From Burkholderia sp. 9120 (GTDB lineage: Bacteria; Pseudomonadota; Gammaproteobacteria; Burkholderiales; Burkholderiaceae), in contig NZ_JQNA01000002.1 of NCBI RefSeq assembly GCF_000745015.1, positions 1,302,001 to 1,366,000 on the forward strand: a stretch of DNA of 64,000 bases, in the 5' to 3' direction. A program made the position numbers and the translations under genes. A model generated the notes under the pieces. It was not told where the DNA came from. It was given only the letters and a program-made list of their open reading frames with translations, and ran no database searches. Shown here one piece after another: positions 50,397 to 57,471 of this stretch (its first letter is position 1; every line of letters starts with the position of its first letter).

Positions 50397-51266
50397 ATGG
50401 GATTTTTGAGCAGTCTTCTCTTCTTCATAGCCTTCCTCTTTGTCATCGGTGCAATCGTTGGCATCTTCGATCCAAAGAAATTTGCCCAAGCCGACAAGCC
50501 AGCACCTACCAGAACACGAGCTTTCTTCACTTTCGCTGTCTTTGCTTTTATCTTCCTAGTTGCTGGTGCTGTCACCAAACCTGATGACAAGCCTGCACAA
50601 TCGGCACAAAAGGCTTCTACAGCCCCGGCTGATGTTTCCAGTTCGAGTGATGCAACCGCATTCATCAACAAGATGGAAAGCCGTATGTCCAAAGACGATG
50701 TCAAAGCCTTTGCTGGACAAGACCATATTGTTAACGCCTTTGGTGGCCCATTGGCTCAAATCAATGTTCCACAATCCGATGAAGAAAAGAAATATCTGGA
50801 TGAAAGTCTTTGTGATGATTGCGATCCGGATGTCAAATTTCTAGCCTACATCAAAAAAATCTATCCTGATGTCTTCAAGGTGAAGTTCAAGCCCGATGCA
50901 GACATTGCAAATGGTGACAAAGATACCTACAACCAATACAGGAATAGCTTTTATCTGGGATTGTATTTCGCCAAACAAATCAAGCTGGCAAACAATCAAA
51001 CCCTATTTGATTTTTTGACAAAATGCAGCCAATCAGTTAGGGCATCGAATTCAGCTCAGGTCGGCTACGATAAGCAACAGAAAAAATACATCTACATGCA
51101 ATACTTTCCTATTCTCAAGCATGCGGAAAGCGGCAAGCTGGATGATGTCAATGTCCTGTTTGATAGGTATGGCGATAGCATCAAAGCCGACAGCCCATTG
51201 TTTTCCACCAGCATCCTGAGCAGCTCTGATTTTATGGAAAAGCACGGATTTGTTTGCGCAAAGTAA
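50397..51266 (+). CDS. membrane-anchored hypothetical protein of the cargo element
   Basis: 289 residues from the ATG at 50397 (MGFLSSLLFFIAFLFVIGAI). Two N-terminal membrane helices (about 4-24 and 43-60) are followed by a low-complexity Ala/Ser linker and a soluble domain: KMESRMSKDDVKAFAGQDHIVNAFGG, YLDESLCDDCDPDVKFLAYIKKIYPD, YNQYRNSFYLGLYFAKQIKLANNQTLFDFLTKC. Cysteines (CDDC, CSQS, FVCAK) could pair. No known family is recognised. It is low in GC, unlike the phage. With the two membrane helices the soluble part should face the periplasm or lie at the membrane. Confidence 0.7.
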   Translation: MGFLSSLLFFIAFLFVIGAIVGIFDPKKFAQADKPAPTRTRAFFTFAVFAFIFLVAGAVTKPDDKPAQSAQKASTAPADVSSSSDATAFINKMESRMSKDDVKAFAGQDHIVNAFGGPLAQINVPQSDEEKKYLDESLCDDCDPDVKFLAYIKKIYPDVFKVKFKPDADIANGDKDTYNQYRNSFYLGLYFAKQIKLANNQTLFDFLTKCSQSVRASNSAQVGYDKQQKKYIYMQYFPILKHAESGKLDDVNVLFDRYGDSIKADSPLFSTSILSSSDFMEKHGFVCAK

Positions 51267-51583
51267 AAACGTTACTGCGACTATGATTGAAATCTCCGCA
51301 TCAGCAGGTTTTGGCGCAGCCCGGAGTATTGGCACTTTCAAACAAGGTCTGACATGGGTTCTCCATGTCTCAAGCGTATCGAATTTCAACACTTTACTAC
51401 AAACCAGGAAATCACCTTGGGGAAAGACCATATGAAATAGCCGAATGTTTTGAATTAGTCCAAAAAAAAGCAAGAAGTCCCCAAGGAACTCCGGAAAGAC
51501 CCGTTGACCAACTACTAGAAGGTCTAGGATGCACAAAGGCTCCCAATTGAAGTTTTTTCGCATTGCTCATTGAATTTGCAAGC

Positions 51584-52330
51584 ATGAATAAAACCACAAT
51601 AAAAGCGGGCGATATAATTTTGACCAGATCCGATACGGCATCAAGCAAAATAATTAGATATCTAACTGGTTCCAAGTGGAGCCACGTGGGAATTGCGGTA
51701 GATGAGTTCAATATCCTAGAGGCTGTCCCCGCCGGTAAATCGGGCATTGATTCCACCCCTGACGTTCGAGTTATTCCAATTTCTGAATTTAAGGAAGGGA
51801 AATCCGCTGCGCTTCATTTTTCCCGCCCCGGGCATATGACGCACAATCAGTTGACAAAACTCAAAGATTTTTCGATCTCTAAAATTGGTAAAAAATATAC
51901 ATTAATGCACGCGGGACTCACCACATTTTCTCCCCTCGTGAAATATATATTTTTTATTATCGCGATATGTTCGATGGTCGATGTTTTTCTTTTAAGTACG
52001 CCCGGTCATTGGACAACATCAATTCTCGCATCCATGTCAGTTGGCGCGATTGTTTTATTTTTTTGGTTTATTATGGATAGATCCATTAAATCGGAGTGGG
52101 GCATTGAGTGGACGGAGAATTTTTTTAGAAAATTCAGCGCAGGTAATTGGCTTGTCGAGCAGAAACATCAATTCTCTTGCTCAAAATTGGTCTTGATGGT
52201 CGACACTGAAATTGGTGGACATCTGCATTTGCACTCACCCGGAAAATACGATGTGCAACCCGGACACATCGCCAAGGCGTGTAAAAATATGAATTGGGCG
52301 CACACTCCTTTGGTCGTGTCGAAGGATTGA
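51584..52330 (+). CDS. permuted NlpC/P60 (YiiX-like) protein with internal membrane hairpin
   Basis: 248 residues from the ATG at 51584 (MNKTTIKAGDIILTRSD). The pattern of the permuted papain-fold amidases of the YiiX/YebB type is visible: GDIILTR...SKIIRYLTGSKWSHVGIAVD with catalytic His34, Glu46 in LEAVPAG, and the catalytic Cys199 in FSCSKLV near the end. Between these lie two hydrophobic segments (about residues 107-130 and 138-160), so the catalytic domain is interrupted by a membrane hairpin, which is unusual. A role as amidase, hydrolase or acyltransferase at the membrane is likely. A terminator hairpin follows. Possible anti-phage or toxin function is inference. Confidence 0.75.
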   Translation: MNKTTIKAGDIILTRSDTASSKIIRYLTGSKWSHVGIAVDEFNILEAVPAGKSGIDSTPDVRVIPISEFKEGKSAALHFSRPGHMTHNQLTKLKDFSISKIGKKYTLMHAGLTTFSPLVKYIFFIIAICSMVDVFLLSTPGHWTTSILASMSVGAIVLFFWFIMDRSIKSEWGIEWTENFFRKFSAGNWLVEQKHQFSCSKLVLMVDTEIGGHLHLHSPGKYDVQPGHIAKACKNMNWAHTPLVVSKD

Positions 52331-52355
52331 TAAAGCGGCCACAAATCGAAAATGA

Positions 52356-52379
52356 GGGCTTCTTAGTGGAGCCTTTTAT
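52356..52379 (+). terminator. terminator after the YiiX-like gene
   Basis: Short stem GGGCTTC/GGAGCC with TTTTATTT after it, placed between convergent genes. Stem is not perfect, so strength is moderate. Confidence 0.5.
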
Positions 52380-52958
52380 TTATCTCTCAGAATACCACTC
52401 CTCATAGTGGTAGCCGAACTGATGAGTTCCCTTTATTCCATCAATATAAGTCTCATGAACCTGAAAATCATTGTTAGTTCGGATCTCAAATTCATACTTC
52501 TCCCTGCCAATCCAGCCCGGAATTGATACCAATATCACTCGAAAATCTTTAACATAGAGATTTTGATAATCATCGTCCCGGCATCTTGGCTCCTTCTGAT
52601 CTTCGTCTTGCGTTGGCCACCATTGGGCATCTTCGATTCTTTTGAGGACGATCGGCTTGAACAGGCGGAGAAGCCAGTTAGGATTCTCGGTCGGCTTGAA
52701 TACGGCAAAGCTATAAATGACCGATGCGATCGAGCCGGGATTGAATAGCACCAACTTGACGAGGAATCGCCCATCAAGTTGCTCTGTGTTGACATATTGT
52801 AGAACTATCCGGCTGCTTCTATGAGTTTTCCTTGAAATGAAATAACTCAGCTGTTGTGTCCGTCTGTTCTTGATGGCGATGTAGAGGGAAACAATTCCTA
52901 CAGGCCAGCCTAGAATACCCAGAATCGTAAAAATTTTCTGTAGTGTTTGTAGATCCAT
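52380..52958 (-). CDS. membrane-anchored hypothetical protein of the cargo element
   Basis: 192 residues. One N-terminal membrane helix (IFTILGILGWPVGIVSLYIAI), then a soluble beta-rich domain: SYFISRKTHRSSRIVLQYVN, RFLVKLVLFNPGSIASVIYSFAVF, DFRVILVSIPGWIGREKYEFEIRTNND. The pattern of one anchor plus an immunoglobulin-like or beta-sandwich domain is often seen in effector-sensing membrane proteins, but no family is recognised. AT-rich. It converges with the YiiX-like gene. Confidence 0.65.
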   Translation of the reverse strand: MDLQTLQKIFTILGILGWPVGIVSLYIAIKNRRTQQLSYFISRKTHRSSRIVLQYVNTEQLDGRFLVKLVLFNPGSIASVIYSFAVFKPTENPNWLLRLFKPIVLKRIEDAQWWPTQDEDQKEPRCRDDDYQNLYVKDFRVILVSIPGWIGREKYEFEIRTNNDFQVHETYIDGIKGTHQFGYHYEEWYSER

Positions 52959-53038
52959 ATCTTGGCAAATGAGAAGATCAGATACATAAAATCAAATTGG
53001 CAAGCTACTTTTATTTAGCACGGAGGATGATTTAAAAT

Positions 53039-53060
53039 AAGCCAGTCTCGAGACTGGCTT
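53039..53060. terminator. bidirectional terminator in the cargo element
   Basis: A perfect palindrome with 11-base arms (AAGCCAGTCTC/GAGACTGGCTT), with a T-run on the plus side and a shorter T-rich stretch on the minus side. It closes the three-gene operon on its right (minus strand) and separates it from the upstream region of the membrane protein gene. Confidence 0.8.
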
Positions 53061-53077
53061 TTTCATTTCCACCATCC

Positions 53078-53617
53078 TTATCCTTTCGACTCACCTTGAT
53101 TCGACCCTAACAATCCGTTGAAAGCACTATTTATTTCGTTCTTATACTCACCAACCAATCTCACAACCCCATCGTTTGGAATATAAACAAGTGCCTTGCC
53201 ATTCCGCGAAAAATTCTCTTGATGCGACTCAAAATCCTTTTTTGCGGACTTTGTCAAATCTTTCCCACCGGCCAAAACATGCAAATCGGTATTCGGGTGT
53301 TTTTTAATGTCTTGTACAAATTTCTTGACCGCAGCCCCCGTCAATTTTTCTCTTGTTGTTTTGACATCAACCCTTGCCTCAATCTGTTTTCCTGTGTCGC
53401 CAAGAATTTCCTGAACTGATGGCAAATTTTTCCCCGCACCGATCTCACAAAAAGACAATAACGCTTTAACATCGCCCCTCAGCGAATAATCGACCCCCAA
53501 ATCCGATTGGTTGGTTGTTGTATGGCGTGTGAAATCAAGACTATCCTCACGGATAGCCGCCCCTGCCAGAGCGATGCCAAAGCGCATCTCACCATCTTTC
53601 CCCTGATTTTCGCTCAT
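53078..53617 (-). CDS. cargo operon gene 3, possible nuclease-like protein
   Basis: 179 residues from the ATG at 53617 (MSENQGKDGEMRFGIALAG), 4 bases after the stop of the preceding gene. The middle has KQIEARVDVKTTREKLTGAAVKKFVQDIKKHPNTDLHVLAGGKDLTKSAKKDFESHQENF. The Glu-x-x-x-Asp-x-Lys pattern EARVDVK, followed by helix and beta strand, resembles the PD-(D/E)xK nuclease core, but other folds are possible and I would not assign an activity. It ends with ALVYIPNDGVVRLVGEYKNE. It is the last gene of a three-gene cassette ending in a terminator. Confidence 0.6.
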   Translation of the reverse strand: MSENQGKDGEMRFGIALAGAAIREDSLDFTRHTTTNQSDLGVDYSLRGDVKALLSFCEIGAGKNLPSVQEILGDTGKQIEARVDVKTTREKLTGAAVKKFVQDIKKHPNTDLHVLAGGKDLTKSAKKDFESHQENFSRNGKALVYIPNDGVVRLVGEYKNEINSAFNGLLGSNQGESKG

Positions 53618-53621
53618 CGAA

Positions 53622-54104
53622 TCACTCCAGCACCACGACAACAGCGGCCGAATTTGCAAAATTGTCGCGCTTGAGCTTAATTAAGCGATAAGCACCTGAA
53701 ATAGCCATAAAATCAAGCATCAACTCGGAAATTTCGGATTCAGATTGAATTTTCTTTATGCTCTCCACTCGATCAGACTCCAATATTTCAATCAATTTTG
53801 AAGTGAGACATTGCAGAGAAGCATCAATTTTCCCATCATCTATTCGAGTCAACTTGACACAGTCTTCAAAATCAGAATCCTCATATAAATTAGATTCACT
53901 GAGCAGCCCCATATTGAAAAAAGCATCAACCAAATCACGACCAATGAAATTCGATAGAATTATCGCTTTCTCGGGTTCAAACAACCGCCCCTCAGAGTCA
54001 CATTGATACTCAATCAAAGACAAATTTTTTGACATATATTCCTGCCCGATTTCCAGAATTTTCAATAAAGCTTCTGTTTTCTCCTGCCGCTCCTGTTCGC
54101 CCAT
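53622..54104 (-). CDS. cargo operon gene 2, unknown, with shared N-terminal module
   Basis: 160 residues from the ATG at 54104 (MGEQERQEKTEALLKILEIG); the longer open frame upstream (to 54185) runs into the previous gene and is less likely. Helical, acidic, soluble. The first 27 residues are similar to the start of gene 1 of the operon (MNEQERREQTEAMLKLLDLN). The rest (ILSNFIGRDLVDAFFNMGLLSESNLYEDSDFEDCVKL, DFMAISGAYRLIKLKRDNF) has no known family. Unusual end: AAVVVVLE. Confidence 0.6.
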   Translation of the reverse strand: MGEQERQEKTEALLKILEIGQEYMSKNLSLIEYQCDSEGRLFEPEKAIILSNFIGRDLVDAFFNMGLLSESNLYEDSDFEDCVKLTRIDDGKIDASLQCLTSKLIEILESDRVESIKKIQSESEISELMLDFMAISGAYRLIKLKRDNFANSAAVVVVLE

Positions 54105-54132
54105 CACAACCTTTCGAATAAATAACACTTCA

Positions 54133-54300
54133 TCAGGTTTGGAGAGATCCACCATCACCGAACTCAGATTTATCCATGGCTTCAATCTCAGCGAAAAAGG
54201 TCTCGATGTCGGTGAAGTTACCCTTCTTTATGTATTCTTGATTCAGATCCAGAAGTTTCAACATGGCTTCTGTTTGCTCTCGCCGTTCCTGTTCATTCAT
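54133..54300 (-). CDS. cargo operon gene 1, short protein with shared N-terminal module
   Basis: 55 residues from the ATG at 54300 (MNEQERREQTEAMLKLLDLN). The frame could extend to 54321 but this start aligns with gene 2. It is strongly helical and acidic (YIKKGNFTDIETFFAEIEAM). It looks like a shortened paralogue of gene 2: the DNA at both starts is also alike (GTTCGCCCAT... against GTTCATTCAT...). A dimerisation or small antitoxin-like role is possible but unproven. Confidence 0.55.
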   Translation of the reverse strand: MNEQERREQTEAMLKLLDLNQEYIKKGNFTDIETFFAEIEAMDKSEFGDGGSLQT

Positions 54301-54558
54301 TGCGACCTCCCGGTTAGCCACTACATATGGCCAATACTACCCCGCCTCGGGCCAAGAATGCCCGAACCCATGAAGCCATGCATGTTCCACGCAGACGACA
54401 CGTGGCGCCTAAGAGGGGCTAAATGCGATGACCGCCAATCGCTTGTTTTTTATTGATGAATTTCTTTATAATCAAAAATTAATTTGCATGTCCCGAATTT
54501 GTCCCAAAGCAGCAAAATTCGCATGTAACCCATTGATTTTATTACACGCGACTAGAGT

Positions 54559-54602
54559 CTCCTAAGCGCTAGATACAGGTTCGATTCCTGTCAGGGACCA
54601 AG
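54559..54602 (+). pseudogene. 3' part of a split tRNA-Arg(CCT)
   Basis: Begins with the core CTCCTAAGCG (54559-54568), then the rest of the anticodon stem, variable loop, T arm (ACAGG TTCGATT CCTGT) and acceptor strand (CAGGGAC). The bases before the core do not belong to the tRNA. It is followed by the terminator at 54634-54668. This is the host junction of the inserted element. Confidence 0.85.
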
Positions 54603-54633
54603 AAGCATCCCAGCCTGTCCCGGATTTACCCAG

Positions 54634-54668
54634 AAAAGCCCCGCACGCCTCGCGCTGCGGGGCTTTTT
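54634..54668 (+). terminator. intrinsic terminator downstream of tRNA-Arg
   Basis: Arms AAAAGCCCCGCA and TGCGGGGCTTTT with a 10-base loop, then further T. Oriented with the split tRNA, which supports the reading of 54559-54602 as the old tRNA 3' end. Confidence 0.85.
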
Positions 54669-54881
54669 GTTGCCACTATTGCCTACATACAGTTGCCCAG
54701 CCCAAGCAAGACGCTCCGGGGGTACAGCCCGGCACCTCACCAAACACGCCCCAAAAACCACCCCCGCATCGCCCCCACCATCAGAAAAACAGCAAAATGT
54801 CCAAATCCCACAGGTTCGAGCGTCATTGTCCAGGCGGCGCAAATTGCCCGCCGACAACCCAATCCATGACGGAGATTCAAG

Positions 54882-55235
54882 ATGCAATACATGTTGATGC
54901 TCTATGCGAATGAAGGCGGCTGGAACAGCCTGACGAAGACCGAGCAGGAACAGGGCGTGGCGGCCTACGCCGCGTACACGGAGGCATTGAAAAAGGCAGG
55001 CGCGCTCGTGGCCGGCGGCCGTCTGCAGCCAACCGCGACAGCAACAACCGTCCGTATCTCAGACGGCAAATCACAGGTGCTCGACGGCCCTTACGTGGAG
55101 TCGAAAGAGCAACTAGGAGGCTACTATCTCATCGACGTACCCAATCTCGACGCCGCCCTCTCGTGGGCCTCACGCTGCCCGACCGCGAGTCACGGCGTCG
55201 TCGAGGTGCGGCCGCTTTGGCACGCCGCAGGCTGA
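54882..55235 (+). CDS. DGPF/YCII-family protein
   Basis: 117 residues. QYMLMLYANEGGWNSLTKTEQEQGVAAYAAYTEALKKAGALVAGGRLQPTATATTVR...DGPYVESKEQLGGYYLIDVPNLDAALSWASRCP is the YCII-related DGPF family: the DGPY motif and VPNLDAALxWA. Proteins of this type accompany ECF42 sigma factors and are thought to influence them; their own reaction is unknown. A GGAG ribosome site precedes the ATG. It is 39 bases from the sigma gene. Confidence 0.92.
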   Translation: MQYMLMLYANEGGWNSLTKTEQEQGVAAYAAYTEALKKAGALVAGGRLQPTATATTVRISDGKSQVLDGPYVESKEQLGGYYLIDVPNLDAALSWASRCPTASHGVVEVRPLWHAAG

Positions 55236-55274
55236 GCTGAGCCATGAACCGCGTCTCAGGCAAAGTATGAACGC

Positions 55275-56525
55275 ATGAACTTGCCCAACGACGCCATCAA
55301 CGCGCGCGACACCGTAGACGCTGTCGCGCGCCGCAGCTTCGGCAAGCTCGTCGCCTTTCTCGCGGCACGTACGCGGGATGTAGCGGCGGCCGAAGATGCG
55401 CTATCGGACGCATTTGCCTCGGCGCTGGCCACCTGGCCGCACAACGGTTGTCCGTCGAACCCGGAAGCGTGGCTGCTCACCGTCGCGCGTCGCAAGATGA
55501 TCGACCTCGCCAGGCGACGCCGCACCGGCGAGGCGGCTGCCGTGCAATTGCTGCTCCTCGGGCCGGAGTTCGACGACGGCGCGACGGACGCCGGCATCCC
55601 CGACGATCGTCTCCCGCTCATGTTCGCCTGCACGCATCCGGCGATCGAAGCGGCCATCCGCGCACCGCTGATGCTGCAAGTGGTCCTCGGCCTCGATGCG
55701 AAGATGATCGCATCGGCGTTTCTCATGTCGCCGGCCGCCATGGGCAAGCGTCTCGTGCGAGCCAAAAACAAGATCCGCGAAGCCGGCATTGCGTTCAGCA
55801 TCCCCGAGCGCGAGGAACTTGCCGGCCGGCTCGACGCGGTGCTCGACGCCATCTATGCCGCCTTTACGGAGGGCTGGACGGATCCGGGCGGCACCGACAT
55901 CGCACGCCGCAACCTCACCGACGAAGCACTGTTTCTGGCGCGGCTCGCAGCCGACCTGCTGCCGCGAGAACCGGAAGCGCTAGGCCTGCTCGCCTGCATG
56001 CTGCATGCGCAGGCGAGGCGTCGCGCGCGACGCGGCGAGGACGGCGAATACGTGCCGCTTGCCGAGCAGGACCCGGCACTGTGGGACTGGCCATTGATCG
56101 ACGAGGCCGAAGCGCTGCTACGCCACGCCAGCGCGCTGGGTTCGATCGGGCGGTATCAACTCGAAGCGGCGCTGCAGTCGGCGCATGTTCATCGGCGCCG
56201 GAGCGGACACGCCGACTGGGCCGCAGTGGTGCAGCTTTACGAGGCGCTCGCGCGGCTCACCGGGTCTCCGGTGGTCGCGATCAACCGGGCGCTCGCCGTC
56301 GCGGAACTGCAGGGCGCGAACGCCGGCCTGATCGCGCTGCAACAGGTGGCCGCCGACGCACGGCTCGCGCAATATCAACCGTACTGGGCGGCACGCGCGG
56401 AGCTGCTCGCGCGGACCGGCGCGCATCGCGAAGCTCGCGATGCCTACGACATGGCGGTCGGCCTCGAACGCGACCCGGCGGTGCGCCGCTTCCTGCAGCG
56501 GCGCCAGGCCGGATTGGCGAACTGA
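55275..56525 (+). CDS. ECF42-type RNA polymerase sigma factor
   Basis: 416 residues. Sigma-70 region 2 (GKLVAFLAARTRDVAAAEDALSDAFASALATWP, AWLLTVARRKMIDLARRRR) and region 4 (APLMLQVVLGLDAKMIASAFLMSPAAMGKRLVRAKNKI) are followed by a long C-terminal extension of about 200 residues with TPR-like helices. This extension, plus the adjacent DGPF gene, is the mark of the ECF42 group, in which the extension is required for activity and no anti-sigma factor is encoded. The ATG at 55275 is chosen because the ATG at 55266 is followed by a stop after three codons. Confidence 0.93.
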   Translation: MNLPNDAINARDTVDAVARRSFGKLVAFLAARTRDVAAAEDALSDAFASALATWPHNGCPSNPEAWLLTVARRKMIDLARRRRTGEAAAVQLLLLGPEFDDGATDAGIPDDRLPLMFACTHPAIEAAIRAPLMLQVVLGLDAKMIASAFLMSPAAMGKRLVRAKNKIREAGIAFSIPEREELAGRLDAVLDAIYAAFTEGWTDPGGTDIARRNLTDEALFLARLAADLLPREPEALGLLACMLHAQARRRARRGEDGEYVPLAEQDPALWDWPLIDEAEALLRHASALGSIGRYQLEAALQSAHVHRRRSGHADWAAVVQLYEALARLTGSPVVAINRALAVAELQGANAGLIALQQVAADARLAQYQPYWAARAELLARTGAHREARDAYDMAVGLERDPAVRRFLQRRQAGLAN

Positions 56526-56626
56526 TCTTCTGTCGGCCGATGCGCCGCGTACGTCCGGTGCGCGAAGACAATCGCGTTCACTAATGCGATCGAACCTAGC
56601 GGCGACGAACGCCGCACGACTATCCC

Positions 56627-57469
56627 CTACTGACGCGCAACGGGCGTGAATCCATACCGCGTCAATACGTCCTGCGCGGCGGGACTCATCAGATACAGCG
56701 CGAGCCGATACGCGGCATCGCGCGTGGCGGCGTTCTGCCGCGACTCGATAACGGTCATGCCATAGTCCGCTGCGATGGCCAGCTCCGCCGGCAGCTCGAC
56801 CTGCGTCAGCGTCGTGTCGGGCGTCGGTTCGTGCGAGCTGCAATAGCCAATGAACACGTCGATGCGTCGCGTCGTCATGAAGTATTTGACCGGATTCTGG
56901 CCGGCCGGCACTTGAGGGGCGACGGCGCCGCCAACCAGCTGCTGCGCCTTCGCTTCGAGTGTTTGAGTCGCTCCCGGGCGAACGGTGCCGGCCTTGGCGA
57001 ACAGCGCCCACGCATAGTCACCGCCGGGATCCGACTTCGGCGTCGACGTGCCGATCTTGACGTTCGGATCGAGCAGCTTGTCGAGCAGGTTGCCGGTCGT
57101 CAGGCCGACGTCCGGGCGCGCCTCCACGCACAGCCGGTTTCTCGCGAAGACGACGGTGGGCGCCGCCTTGCCTTCTGCGCTGAGTTGTTGCGGATGCGCC
57201 ATGTTCGCGGAAACGAAAATGTCCGCCTTGGCCGAGTGCTCGATCTTGTCGAGCAGCATGCCGGCCGGCCCGCTGACGAGTTCGACCGGCTGACCGGTCT
57301 CGCTCGTGTATTGGCGCGTGATGGCGCCGAGCGCGCCACTCATGCTACCGGCCGTATAGATCGTGATGGCCGGCGCCGCGGATGCCTGCTGCGCCGTGGC
57401 GAGGCAGGCGTTCGTGGTCAGAAAGGAGAGCAGCAGCGTCCGCAGCAGGATGGATTGCGATTTTTTCAT
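56627..57469 (-). CDS. ModA-like periplasmic molybdate/substrate-binding protein
   Basis: 280 residues with a signal peptide (MKKSQSILLRTLLLSFLTTN). The fold matches the molybdate ABC transporter substrate-binding family: TIYTAGSMSGALGAITRQY, VSGPAGMLLDKIEHSAKADIFVSANMAHPQQL, LCVEARPDVGLTTGNLLDKLLDPNVKIGTSTPKSDPGGDYAWALF, RRIDVFIGYCSS and GFTPV at the end. Typical ModA position of two Ser residues in the anion site (AGSMSG, SGPAG) is preserved in spirit. It starts 2 bases after the TonB receptor stop, so they form an operon. No modBC permease lies nearby in the window. The exact ligand (molybdate, tungstate or an organic complex) is not proven. Confidence 0.85.
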   Translation of the reverse strand: MKKSQSILLRTLLLSFLTTNACLATAQQASAAPAITIYTAGSMSGALGAITRQYTSETGQPVELVSGPAGMLLDKIEHSAKADIFVSANMAHPQQLSAEGKAAPTVVFARNRLCVEARPDVGLTTGNLLDKLLDPNVKIGTSTPKSDPGGDYAWALFAKAGTVRPGATQTLEAKAQQLVGGAVAPQVPAGQNPVKYFMTTRRIDVFIGYCSSHEPTPDTTLTQVELPAELAIAADYGMTVIESRQNAATRDAAYRLALYLMSPAAQDVLTRYGFTPVARQ

Positions 57470-57471
57470 GT

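Larger units (their letters stand above)
49952..54568. mobile_element. 4.6-kb AT-rich element inserted in tRNA-Arg(CCT)
   Basis: Perfect 10-bp direct repeats CTCCTAAGCG (49952-49961 and 54559-54568) flank 4.6 kb that separates the two tRNA parts. The interior is much more AT-rich than the prophage and the chromosomal genes, contains no integrase, and carries an intact tRNA-Arg(CCT) plus six genes of unknown function. Precise recombination between the repeats would remove it and restore the tRNA. It may use the integrase of the adjacent prophage in cis, or be the cargo end of that prophage. Confidence 0.65.

Noticed and set aside
51365-51550. 61-codon plus-strand frame between two cargo genes
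   Set aside because: Composition is protein-like, but there is no ribosome site and no coupling to neighbours, so I could not support it as a gene.
51051-51563. Open frame of 170 codons on the minus strand within the cargo element
   Set aside because: Mostly antisense to the end of the 289-residue gene, no start signal and no protein-like pattern.
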